Assembly (NCBI GenBank): GCA_910577015.1
Contig: CAJTKU010000002.1
Coordinates: 186,001-250,000, forward strand
Length of the DNA stretch: 64,000 bases
Source: an uncultured Lachnospiraceae bacterium
Lineage (GTDB): Bacteria; Bacillota; Clostridia; Lachnospirales; Lachnospiraceae
Direction of reading: 5' to 3'
The notes below the pieces were generated by a model, which worked only from the letters and a program-made list of their open reading frames with translations, searched no databases and was not told the origin of the DNA. This document shows, one piece after another, positions 34,128 to 42,297 of the stretch. Position 1 is the stretch's first letter, and each line of letters starts with the position of its first letter. A program made the translations under genes and the position numbers.

Positions 34128-36116
34128 ATGGATTATTTCGAATTAGTATCGCAATATCAGCCCACTGGCGACCAGCCGCAGGCTATCGAAGAATTAGTAA
34201 AAGGCTTTAAAGAAGGTAACCAATTTCAAACACTTCTCGGTGTCACCGGTTCTGGTAAAACTTTTACGATGGCAAATGTCATCCAGCAATTGAATAAACC
34301 AACTCTTGTTATAGCCCATAATAAGACGTTAGCTGCGCAATTATATGGGGAATTTAAAGAATTTTTCCCGAATAACGCAGTGGAGTATTTTGTCAGTTAC
34401 TATGACTACTACCAGCCGGAGGCTTATGTGCCCTCCACGGACACTTATATAGCGAAGGACTCTGCCGTCAATGAAGAGATAGACAGACTGCGTCTTTCTG
34501 CGACGGCGTCCCTGACGGAGAGGCGGGATGTGGTGGTGGTAGCCAGTGTTTCCTGTATATACGGTTTGGGCAGTCCCGATGACTATCAGGGGATGGTGGT
34601 GTCGCTCCGTCCCGGCATGACAAAGGACAGGGACAAGGTGCTGCGGGAACTGATTGACATCCAGTATGACCGCAATGACATGGATATACAAAGGGGAACC
34701 TTCCGTGTCCGGGGAGATGTGGTGGAAGTCTATCCGGCACAGGGCGGGGATTACCTTATCAGGATAGAGTTTTTTGGGGATGAGATTGACAGGATTTGCG
34801 AGACGGACCCGCTTACAGGGCAGGTGCATGCCACCTTAAACCATGTGGCAATCTTCCCCGCCTCCCACTATGTTGTGGCGCCGGAAAAGATTAAATCGGC
34901 ATGTAATGAGATTGAAAAAGAACTGGAGGGGCGCATCCGCTTTTTTAAGGGGGAGGACAAGCTTTTAGAGGCCCAGCGGATATCGGAGCGCACGAATTTT
35001 GACATTGAAATGCTGCGGGAAACAGGATTTTGTTCCGGGGTCGAAAATTATTCCCGGCATCTGAGCGGTATGAAGGAAGGGGAACCGCCCCATTGCCTGA
35101 TGGATTATTTCGGGGATGATTACCTGATTATCGTGGATGAATCCCATATCACGATTCCACAGATTCGCGGCATGTTTGCAGGGGACCGTTCCCGCAAGAC
35201 AACGCTTGTGGATTACGGATTCCGGCTGCCTTCGGCGCTGGACAACAGACCGCTTAATTTTGAGGAATTTGAAGGACATATAGACCAGATGCTCTTTGTG
35301 TCAGCGACGCCTTCGGATTATGAAAAGGCGCATGAACTGCTCCGCACGGAGCAGATTATCCGGCCTACCGGACTTTTAGACCCCGAAATCAGCGTGCGCC
35401 CGGTGGAGGGACAGATTGACGATTTGGTGGGGGAAATCAGAAAAGAAACACAGAACCATAATAAAGTGTTGGTGACAACCCTGACTAAGAGGATGGCGGA
35501 AGATTTAACCGAATATATGAATGACGTGGGTATCCGGGTGAAGTATCTGCATTCGGATATAGATACGTTGGAGAGGGCAGAGATTATCAGGGACATGCGG
35601 CTGGATATCTTTGACGTGCTGGTGGGTATTAACCTTTTAAGGGAGGGCCTGGACATTCCGGAGATTTCCCTGGTTGCCATACTGGACGCCGATAAGGAAG
35701 GATTCCTCCGCTCGGAAACTTCCCTGATACAGACCGTAGGGCGTGCGGCCCGGAATGCGGAAGGCCATGTCATCATGTATGCGGACAACATGACGGATTC
35801 CATGCGCGCCGCCATCGGGGAAACAAACAGAAGGCGCGCCATACAGCAGCAGTACAATGAAGAGCACGGCATCACGCCGCAGACAATAAAAAAAGCAGTG
35901 CGCGAACTGATTAGCATTTCGAAAGTGATTGCACAGGAAGAAGTCAGATTTGAGAAAGACCCTGAATCCATGAGCCGTAAGGAACTGGAGAAATTGATTG
36001 CCGATGTGCAAAAGAAAATGCAGAAAGCCGCTGCGGATTTGAATTTTGAAGCCGCCGCGGAGCTGCGCGATAAGATGGTGGAACTGAAAACCATTCTGCG
36101 CGACCAGGACAAATAA
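34128..36116 (+). CDS. uvrB: UvrABC excision repair helicase subunit B
   Basis: 662 residues, full length. Walker A is GVTGSGKTFT (38-47); the beta-hairpin region YYDYYQPEAYVPSTDTYIAK follows, then DESHITIPQ, the helicase motifs and a C-terminal UVR domain (FEAAAELRDKMVEL). UvrB verifies lesions delivered by UvrA and recruits UvrC. Codons 1 to about 88 are A+T-richer and use different synonymous codons than the rest. A relic of another uvrB 5' part lies 1.69 kb upstream, so the gene seems chimeric but intact. uvrA follows 16 bp later. Confidence 0.96.
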   Translation: MDYFELVSQYQPTGDQPQAIEELVKGFKEGNQFQTLLGVTGSGKTFTMANVIQQLNKPTLVIAHNKTLAAQLYGEFKEFFPNNAVEYFVSYYDYYQPEAYVPSTDTYIAKDSAVNEEIDRLRLSATASLTERRDVVVVASVSCIYGLGSPDDYQGMVVSLRPGMTKDRDKVLRELIDIQYDRNDMDIQRGTFRVRGDVVEVYPAQGGDYLIRIEFFGDEIDRICETDPLTGQVHATLNHVAIFPASHYVVAPEKIKSACNEIEKELEGRIRFFKGEDKLLEAQRISERTNFDIEMLRETGFCSGVENYSRHLSGMKEGEPPHCLMDYFGDDYLIIVDESHITIPQIRGMFAGDRSRKTTLVDYGFRLPSALDNRPLNFEEFEGHIDQMLFVSATPSDYEKAHELLRTEQIIRPTGLLDPEISVRPVEGQIDDLVGEIRKETQNHNKVLVTTLTKRMAEDLTEYMNDVGIRVKYLHSDIDTLERAEIIRDMRLDIFDVLVGINLLREGLDIPEISLVAILDADKEGFLRSETSLIQTVGRAARNAEGHVIMYADNMTDSMRAAIGETNRRRAIQQQYNEEHGITPQTIKKAVRELISISKVIAQEEVRFEKDPESMSRKELEKLIADVQKKMQKAAADLNFEAAAELRDKMVELKTILRDQDK

Positions 36117-36132
36117 AGAAGAGGAGATTGTT

Positions 36133-38982
36133 ATGGAAGAAATACAGAAAATGCGCCCCAGGGACTGGATTAAAATCAGGGGCGCCAGAGAACATAATTT
36201 AAAGAATATTGACGTGGATATTCCGAGAAATGAACTGGTGGTGCTGACAGGGCTTTCCGGTTCGGGTAAGTCTTCCCTGGCCTTTGACACCATCTATGCA
36301 GAAGGGCAGAGGAGGTATATGGAATCCCTTTCTTCCTATGCAAGGCAGTTTTTAGGGCAGATGGAAAAACCCAATGTGGAAAAAATAGAGGGACTGTCCC
36401 CAGCCATTTCCATAGACCAGAAATCCACAAACCGCAATCCCCGTTCCACCGTGGGAACGGTAACGGAGATATACGATTATTTCCGGTTGCTGTATGCCAG
36501 GATTGGGATACCGCACTGTCCGTCGTGCGGCCGTGAAATTGCCAGACAGAGCGTGGACCAGATGGTGGACCAGATTATGGCCCTTGAACAAGGCACAAAG
36601 ATACAGCTTCTGGCGCCTGTTGTGCGCGGACGGAAAGGAGAACACGCGAAAGTACTGGAGCGCGCAAAACGAAGCGGTTATGTGCGCGTCCGTGTGGACG
36701 GCAGCCTGTATGAGCTTTCAGAGGAAATTAAGCTGGACAAGAACATCAAGCACAATATAGAAGTGGTGGTAGACAGACTTGTGGTGAAGGATGGGATAGA
36801 AAGACGCCTTACCGATTCCGTGGAAAGTGTGCTGGAATTGTCGGAGGGACTCCTGGAAGTGGATGTTATTGACGGCGAATCCATGAACTTCAGTCAGAGC
36901 TTTGCCTGTCCGGACTGCGGCATCAGTATCAGTGAAATTGAGCCGAGAAGCTTCTCCTTCAACAATCCTTTCGGAGCATGTCCCGACTGCTTCGGCCTGG
37001 GGTATAAGATGGAGTTTGATGAAGAACTGATGATACCGGACAAGTCCCTGTCCGTTAACCAGGGTGCCATTGCCGTCACAGGCTGGCAGTCCTGCGCAGA
37101 TAAAGGCAGCTTTACCAATGCAATTTTACAGGCGCTGTGCAAGGCCTATGATTTTGATTTGGATACCCCGTTTGAGGAATATTCCGATAAGGTAAAAAAT
37201 ATTCTGCTTCACGGCACCGGCGGAAAACAGGTTGAAGTGTATTATGAAGGCCAGCGCGGGAAAGGCGTATATCCCGTGGCTTTCGAGGGGGTTGTGAAAA
37301 ATGTAGAACGAAGATACCGCGAAACATCCTCCGATATTATGAAACAGGAATATGAAAGCTTTATGAGGATAACGCCATGCAGGCTTTGCGGGGGTATGCG
37401 GTTGAAAAAGGAATCCCTTGCAGTCACGGTATGTGACAGGAATATCTATGAGATAACGTCCATGTCTGTCGATAGGCTGCAGGATTTCCTGCAGGGAATG
37501 AAACTGACGAAAACGCAGGAATTAATCGGGGAACGGATTTTGAAGGAAATCAGGGCAAGGGTAGGATTTTTGTCAAATGTCGGTCTGAACTACCTGTCTT
37601 TGTCCCGCGCAACGGGAACCCTGTCCGGCGGGGAGGCGCAGCGTATCCGTCTGGCCACGCAGATAGGTTCGGGACTTGTCGGCGTATGCTATATTCTGGA
37701 TGAGCCCAGCATCGGACTGCATCAAAGGGATAATGACAAACTTTTAAGCGCCTTGACGAACCTGAAAAATCTCGGCAATACCCTGATTGTAGTGGAGCAC
37801 GACGAAGACACCATGCTGGCGGCGGATTATATTGTGGATATCGGTCCGGGTGCCGGTTCCCATGGCGGGGAAGTGGTGGCGTGCGGCACGGCAAAGGATA
37901 TTATGGAAGTGCCGGAATCGGTGACGGGACAGTATTTAAGCGGCAGGAAAAGGATACCGCTGCCGGCGGAGAGAAAAAAGCCCACAGGCAAATTAACCGT
38001 GCTTGGGGCGCAGGAGAATAACCTGAAAAATATTAATGTGGATTTTCCTCTGGGAGTTATGACGGCAGTGACCGGTGTGTCCGGTTCCGGAAAAAGTTCA
38101 CTTGTAAATGAGATTTTATATAAGCATCTGGCGAAAAGCCTTAACCGCGCCCGCACGATACCCGGAAAACATAAAGGCATTAAGGGCATGGAACAGCTGG
38201 ACAAAGTGATTAATATCGACCAGTCGCCAATCGGAAGGACACCGCGTTCCAATCCTGCCACCTACACGGGAGTCTTTGACCTGATTCGGGATTTGTTTGC
38301 TTCCACGGCGGACGCCAAGGCAAAGGGTTATAAGAAAGGCAGGTTCAGCTTTAACGTCAAAGGCGGGCGCTGTGAAGCCTGCGGCGGCGACGGCATTATA
38401 AAAATAGAAATGCATTTTCTGCCGGACGTATATGTACCCTGCGAGGTTTGCGGCGGCAAACGCTACAACAGGGAAACCCTGGATGTCAAATATAAAGGAA
38501 AAAGCATCTTTGACGTTCTGGATATGACGGTGGAGGAAGCGGTTCCGTTCTTTGAAAATGTACCCTCCATTCGACGTAAGATTGAAACCCTGTACGATGT
38601 GGGACTGTCTTATGTTAAGTTGGGACAGCCGTCCACGGAGCTTTCCGGCGGGGAAGCGCAGAGGATAAAGCTGGCGACCGAACTGAGCCGGAGAAGCACC
38701 GGAAAGACCATATATATTTTAGATGAGCCTACCACTGGTCTGCATTTTGCCGATGTGCACAAGCTGATTGAGATTTTGCAGAAACTGACGGAAGGCGGCA
38801 ATACCGTTGTGGTTATCGAGCATAATCTTGATGTGATAAAGACGGCGGACTATATAATTGATATCGGTCCGGAGGGCGGCGACGGCGGCGGAACCGTAAT
38901 TGCGCGGGGAACGCCTGAGGAAGTGGCCCAAAATCCCGATTCCTATACGGGCAGGTATATTAAAAAAATGCTTGGGAAATGA
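36133..38982 (+). CDS. uvrA: UvrABC excision repair damage sensor subunit A
   Basis: 949 residues. Two ABC ATPase halves: Walker A GLSGSGKSSLAF near residue 40 and GVSGSGKSSLVNEI near 650, with signatures LSGGEAQRIRLATQIGSG and LSGGEAQRIKLATELSRR. Zinc-binding CxxC pairs occur in CPDCGISIS, CPDCFGLG and CEACGGDG/CEVCGGKRY. UvrA dimers find DNA lesions and load UvrB. SD GAAGAGGAG before the ATG. Cotranscribed with uvrB. Confidence 0.97.
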   Translation: MEEIQKMRPRDWIKIRGAREHNLKNIDVDIPRNELVVLTGLSGSGKSSLAFDTIYAEGQRRYMESLSSYARQFLGQMEKPNVEKIEGLSPAISIDQKSTNRNPRSTVGTVTEIYDYFRLLYARIGIPHCPSCGREIARQSVDQMVDQIMALEQGTKIQLLAPVVRGRKGEHAKVLERAKRSGYVRVRVDGSLYELSEEIKLDKNIKHNIEVVVDRLVVKDGIERRLTDSVESVLELSEGLLEVDVIDGESMNFSQSFACPDCGISISEIEPRSFSFNNPFGACPDCFGLGYKMEFDEELMIPDKSLSVNQGAIAVTGWQSCADKGSFTNAILQALCKAYDFDLDTPFEEYSDKVKNILLHGTGGKQVEVYYEGQRGKGVYPVAFEGVVKNVERRYRETSSDIMKQEYESFMRITPCRLCGGMRLKKESLAVTVCDRNIYEITSMSVDRLQDFLQGMKLTKTQELIGERILKEIRARVGFLSNVGLNYLSLSRATGTLSGGEAQRIRLATQIGSGLVGVCYILDEPSIGLHQRDNDKLLSALTNLKNLGNTLIVVEHDEDTMLAADYIVDIGPGAGSHGGEVVACGTAKDIMEVPESVTGQYLSGRKRIPLPAERKKPTGKLTVLGAQENNLKNINVDFPLGVMTAVTGVSGSGKSSLVNEILYKHLAKSLNRARTIPGKHKGIKGMEQLDKVINIDQSPIGRTPRSNPATYTGVFDLIRDLFASTADAKAKGYKKGRFSFNVKGGRCEACGGDGIIKIEMHFLPDVYVPCEVCGGKRYNRETLDVKYKGKSIFDVLDMTVEEAVPFFENVPSIRRKIETLYDVGLSYVKLGQPSTELSGGEAQRIKLATELSRRSTGKTIYILDEPTTGLHFADVHKLIEILQKLTEGGNTVVVIEHNLDVIKTADYIIDIGPEGGDGGGTVIARGTPEEVAQNPDSYTGRYIKKMLGK

Positions 38983-39037
38983 AAATCAGCCTAAAGTATC
39001 CACACTGAAAAGCCGATACATGTAATGTAAAGCATGG

Positions 39038-39088
39038 ACGCAGGAGAGGAACGAAGGATTCGTTCTCTTTTCTGCGTTTGAATTTTTA
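39038..39088 (+). terminator. Terminator after uvrA
   Basis: ACGCAGGAGAGGAACGAA (39038-39055) pairs with TTCGTTCTCTTTTCTGCGT (39059-39077), apart from a small internal loop, followed by TTGAATTTTT. Confidence 0.75.
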
Positions 39089-39189
39089 TAAATTTTCCGA
39101 AACCCCTATGAAAATGCAGAGATTTAGGTTATAATAACCTGGAATGTTTAGAAATCTATGAGAGCATACCATGGAAAGGGGTATAATTT

Positions 39190-40182
39190 ATGCAGTATAC
39201 GGATATCGGAATTGATTTGGGTACAGCTAGTATATTAGTCTACATCAGGGGAAAGGGCGTTGTGTTAAAAGAGCCTTCCGTTGTAGCTTTTGATAGAGAT
39301 ACCAACAAGATTAAGGCAATAGGTGAGGACGCCCGCCTGATGCTGGGAAGGACTCCCGGCAATATCGTTGCGGTGAGGCCGCTGCGTCAGGGCGTTATTT
39401 CGGACTACACCGTTACCGAAAAAATGATGAAGTATTTTATTCAGAAAGCTTTGGGAAGAAGGACGTTCCGCAAACCCCGTATTGCGGTGTGCGTGCCCAG
39501 CGGCGTTACGGAAGTGGAAAAGAAGGCCGTTGAGGATGCGACCTATCAGGCAGGGGCCAGGGAAGTGTCCATTATTGAAGAGCCGATTGCCGCTGCCATT
39601 GGCGCAGGCATCGATATTTCAAAGCCCTGCGGCAATATGATAGTGGATATCGGAGGCGGTACTTCCGACATTGCCGTGATTTCACTGGGAGGTACGGTGG
39701 TAAGCGCTTCCATAAAGATTGCAGGGGATGATTTTGACGAAGCAATCGTTCGCTATATGCGTAAAAAGCATAATCTGCTGATTGGTGAAAGAACAGCGGA
39801 AGATTTAAAAATAAAGATAGGTTCCGCCTACAAACGTGCGGAAGTGGAATATATGGATGTCAGGGGACGTAACCTTGTGACCGGTCTTCCCAAGACAGTG
39901 AAGGTTTCGTCTGAAGAGACAGAGGAAGCGCTCAGGGAAACCACAGCGCAGATAGTGGAAACCATACACAGCGTTCTGGAAAAGACGCCGCCCGAACTTG
40001 CGGCGGACATTGCTGACAGGGGGATTGTACTGACAGGGGGCGGCAGCCTTTTAAGAGGGCTGGAGGATTTGATTTCCGCAAAGACAGGCATTAATACCAT
40101 GACGGCGGAGGACCCCATGACGGCAGTGGCAATCGGTACGGGGAAATATGTAGAATTTCTGGCAGGATATAAAGAAGACTAG
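39190..40182 (+). CDS. mbl: Rod shape-determining protein, MreB/Mbl family
   Basis: 330 residues, actin-like ATPase: phosphate-1 GIDLGTASILVYI, NMIVDIGGGTSDIAVIS (phosphate-2) and GIVLTGGGSLLRGLEDLI (adenosine). It forms membrane-bound filaments that guide lateral wall synthesis. The two flagellar rod genes directly downstream match the Bacillus order mbl-flhO-flhP, so Mbl is the better name than MreB; this rests on context. A TATAAT at 39130 lies 55 bp upstream but without a good -35. Confidence 0.88.
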   Translation: MQYTDIGIDLGTASILVYIRGKGVVLKEPSVVAFDRDTNKIKAIGEDARLMLGRTPGNIVAVRPLRQGVISDYTVTEKMMKYFIQKALGRRTFRKPRIAVCVPSGVTEVEKKAVEDATYQAGAREVSIIEEPIAAAIGAGIDISKPCGNMIVDIGGGTSDIAVISLGGTVVSASIKIAGDDFDEAIVRYMRKKHNLLIGERTAEDLKIKIGSAYKRAEVEYMDVRGRNLVTGLPKTVKVSSEETEEALRETTAQIVETIHSVLEKTPPELAADIADRGIVLTGGGSLLRGLEDLISAKTGINTMTAEDPMTAVAIGTGKYVEFLAGYKED

Positions 40183-40216
40183 GATACATGCAGCTTAAGC
40201 TGCAAAGGGAGGTAAT

Positions 40217-40996
40217 ATGTTTAAGGGATTGTATACCGCTTATACCGGATTGAGAAATGAGCAGAACAGAATGGATGTCATGACAAACAATCTGGCAAAT
40301 GCGGCAACCGTGGGATTTAAAAAGGAAGGCACCACAAGCCAAAGTTTTGATTCCGTACTGGCCTATAAATTAAAGGACGCTTCCGTCGGATTATCGAGGG
40401 CACAGTATCTTGGCGTAAACAATCCCGGAGTCAAAATCGGGGAAAATTATACCGACTATTCCGAAGGTTCTTTCAGGGTTACGGGCAATACCTTTGATTT
40501 GGCGCTGACTGAGGAAGGTTTTTTTGCTATCGAGTTTACAAACAGGGCAGGGGAAACTTCCACAAAGTATACACGCGCCGGCAATTTTACCTTAAACGAG
40601 GATGGCTATCTGGTTACAAATGACGGTGATTATCTGCTGGATGTGAACAATAGGCGCATACGTCTTGACCCGCTTCACGGTGCGGATATTACAATGGACG
40701 GCGTTATCAGCCAGAATGATAACAGGGTGGCGCAGATTCAGGTGGTTGATTTTGAAAATTATGATTACCTGCAGCGATATGGAGAGACTTATTTCCAGCC
40801 GATAGAAGGCGCACAGATTACCAATTCTTCGGCAGGCATCCGTTCGGGATGTCTGGAAATGGCAAACGTGCAGATAGTTTCTGAGATGGTAAATATGATT
40901 GCCATCACAAGACAGTATGAGAGCAACCAGAAGATTATTCAGACATATGACAGGACCATGGATGTAGCGGTCAACAATCTGGGACAGGTAAGATAG
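40217..40996 (+). CDS. Flagellar basal-body rod protein FlgF/FlhO type
   Basis: 259 residues. The N terminus is MFKGLYTAYTGLRNEQNRMD, then MTNNLANAATVGFKK (rod motif), and the C-terminal helix is VNMIAITRQYESNQKIIQTY. This is the FlgE/F/G family; the first gene of the pair corresponds to FlhO of Bacillus. It is exported by the flagellar type III system and forms part of the rod. SD GGGAGG before ATG; flhP-like gene 10 bp downstream. Confidence 0.9.
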   Translation: MFKGLYTAYTGLRNEQNRMDVMTNNLANAATVGFKKEGTTSQSFDSVLAYKLKDASVGLSRAQYLGVNNPGVKIGENYTDYSEGSFRVTGNTFDLALTEEGFFAIEFTNRAGETSTKYTRAGNFTLNEDGYLVTNDGDYLLDVNNRRIRLDPLHGADITMDGVISQNDNRVAQIQVVDFENYDYLQRYGETYFQPIEGAQITNSSAGIRSGCLEMANVQIVSEMVNMIAITRQYESNQKIIQTYDRTMDVAVNNLGQVR

Positions 40997-41006
40997 GAGG
41001 CTTAAA

Positions 41007-41825
41007 ATGGTACGCAGTTTATGGACGGCAGCAACGGGCATGATTGCACAGCAGACAAATGTGGATAACATTGCCCACAATCTTTCCAATGTAAATACGG
41101 TAGGTTACAAGACGCAGGTCAATGAATTTAAGTCATTGCTGTATCAGAACCTGCAGACAAGGACGACTTCTGCAAACGGAGACCCGAAACCCTCCAATGC
41201 GCAGGTGGGTCTTGGTGTGCGTAATGCTTCCCTGACAGTGCAGTTCCACAACGGTCCCATGCTTGCCAATGACAGCAATACGGCTTTTGCAATCAGCGGT
41301 AAAGGTTTCTTTGCAGTACGCGGTGATGACGGCAATACATACTATACCAGAAACGGCAACTTCCAGTGGACGACAGCCGCAAACGGAGGCACCATGTTGT
41401 CGGACAGTGAAGGACAGCCGGTGCTGGATTCCCAGGGCAGAAGCATTATTTTAAACAGCACTTACGATGCAAGCCAGATTTCGATTACCGCTGACGGTAC
41501 AATCTGCTATCCCGATGCCAATAACAATCCGCAGTCTTTGGGAATTACCATCGGATTGTACCAGTTCACAAATCCGGGAGGGCTTGAAAGGCTGGGTGAC
41601 AGTATGTATCAGCAGACGGCGGCCAGCGGTCAGCCTATCAATGAAGCAACCAGCACGACAGTGGAAAAGAGTTCCGTCCTGCAAAACTTTCTGGAAGGCT
41701 CCAATGTGCAGGTTGTAGATGAAATGGTCAACATGATTGTGGCGCAGAGGGCATACGAGATTAACGCCAAGGCGATTACCGCGTCGGATGAGATGCTGCA
41801 GCAGGCCAATAATCTCCGCGGTTAA
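41007..41825 (+). CDS. Flagellar basal-body rod protein FlgG/FlhP type
   Basis: 272 residues. N-terminal MVRSLWTAATGMIAQQTNVD followed by NIAHNLSNVNTVGYK, and C-terminal VNMIVAQRAYEINAKAITAS, typical of the distal rod protein FlgG and its Bacillus counterpart FlhP. The central part has the hook/rod beta domain with NGNFQWT and YQFTNPGGLERLG motifs. It follows the FlgF/FlhO gene and precedes a FlgJ-like rod-binding protein gene. Confidence 0.92.
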   Translation: MVRSLWTAATGMIAQQTNVDNIAHNLSNVNTVGYKTQVNEFKSLLYQNLQTRTTSANGDPKPSNAQVGLGVRNASLTVQFHNGPMLANDSNTAFAISGKGFFAVRGDDGNTYYTRNGNFQWTTAANGGTMLSDSEGQPVLDSQGRSIILNSTYDASQISITADGTICYPDANNNPQSLGITIGLYQFTNPGGLERLGDSMYQQTAASGQPINEATSTTVEKSSVLQNFLEGSNVQVVDEMVNMIVAQRAYEINAKAITASDEMLQQANNLRG

Positions 41826-41845
41826 CAGGAAAGGTGTGAATAGTT

Positions 41846-42193
41846 ATGGATATCGGTAATCTGACAAATGCGTATGAAGATTTTTATAAGACACAGTCCT
41901 CCCAGAGTGCGTCGAAGCTGGAGGGACAGCTTGGCACGGATTATTCCAAGGCTACGGATGAGGAACTGATGGATGCCTGTAAACAGTTTGAGGCTTATTT
42001 TCTGGAGCAGGTGTTTAAGGAAATGGTAAAGACCATTCCGAAATCAGAAGAAGCTTCTTCCTATACGACCGGGCTTATGGATTACTATCAGGACAATATG
42101 ATACAGGAGATAGCAAGCAGCTCCACTGAACAAAACAGTCTGGGGCTGGCACAGACGCTCTATGAACAAATGAAGCGTAACTACGGCTTGTAG
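41846..42193 (+). CDS. Rod-binding protein (FlgJ N-terminal domain)
   Basis: 115 residues, corresponding to the N-terminal rod-binding domain of FlgJ: ELMDACKQFEAYFLEQVFKE followed by YTTGLMDYYQDNMIQEIASS. The C-terminal muramidase domain of proteobacterial FlgJ is absent, as expected in Firmicutes. It helps assemble the rod. Last gene of the mbl-flagellar unit; a terminator follows 36 bp later. Confidence 0.88.
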   Translation: MDIGNLTNAYEDFYKTQSSQSASKLEGQLGTDYSKATDEELMDACKQFEAYFLEQVFKEMVKTIPKSEEASSYTTGLMDYYQDNMIQEIASSSTEQNSLGLAQTLYEQMKRNYGL

Positions 42194-42229
42194 GAGCCGA
42201 AGGTGGTGCGGTTTGATGTGGTGATGAAG

Positions 42230-42257
42230 AAAGACTGCTGAGGAAGCAGTCTTTTTG
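42230..42257 (+). terminator. Terminator after the flagellar rod genes
   Basis: AAGACTGCT pairs with AGCAGTCTT (42231-42253) around a GAGGA loop, followed by a T-run. Confidence 0.9.
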
Positions 42258-42297
42258 CGCGTGTGTATGCGATACACGATAATAAGGGGAATTGCGG

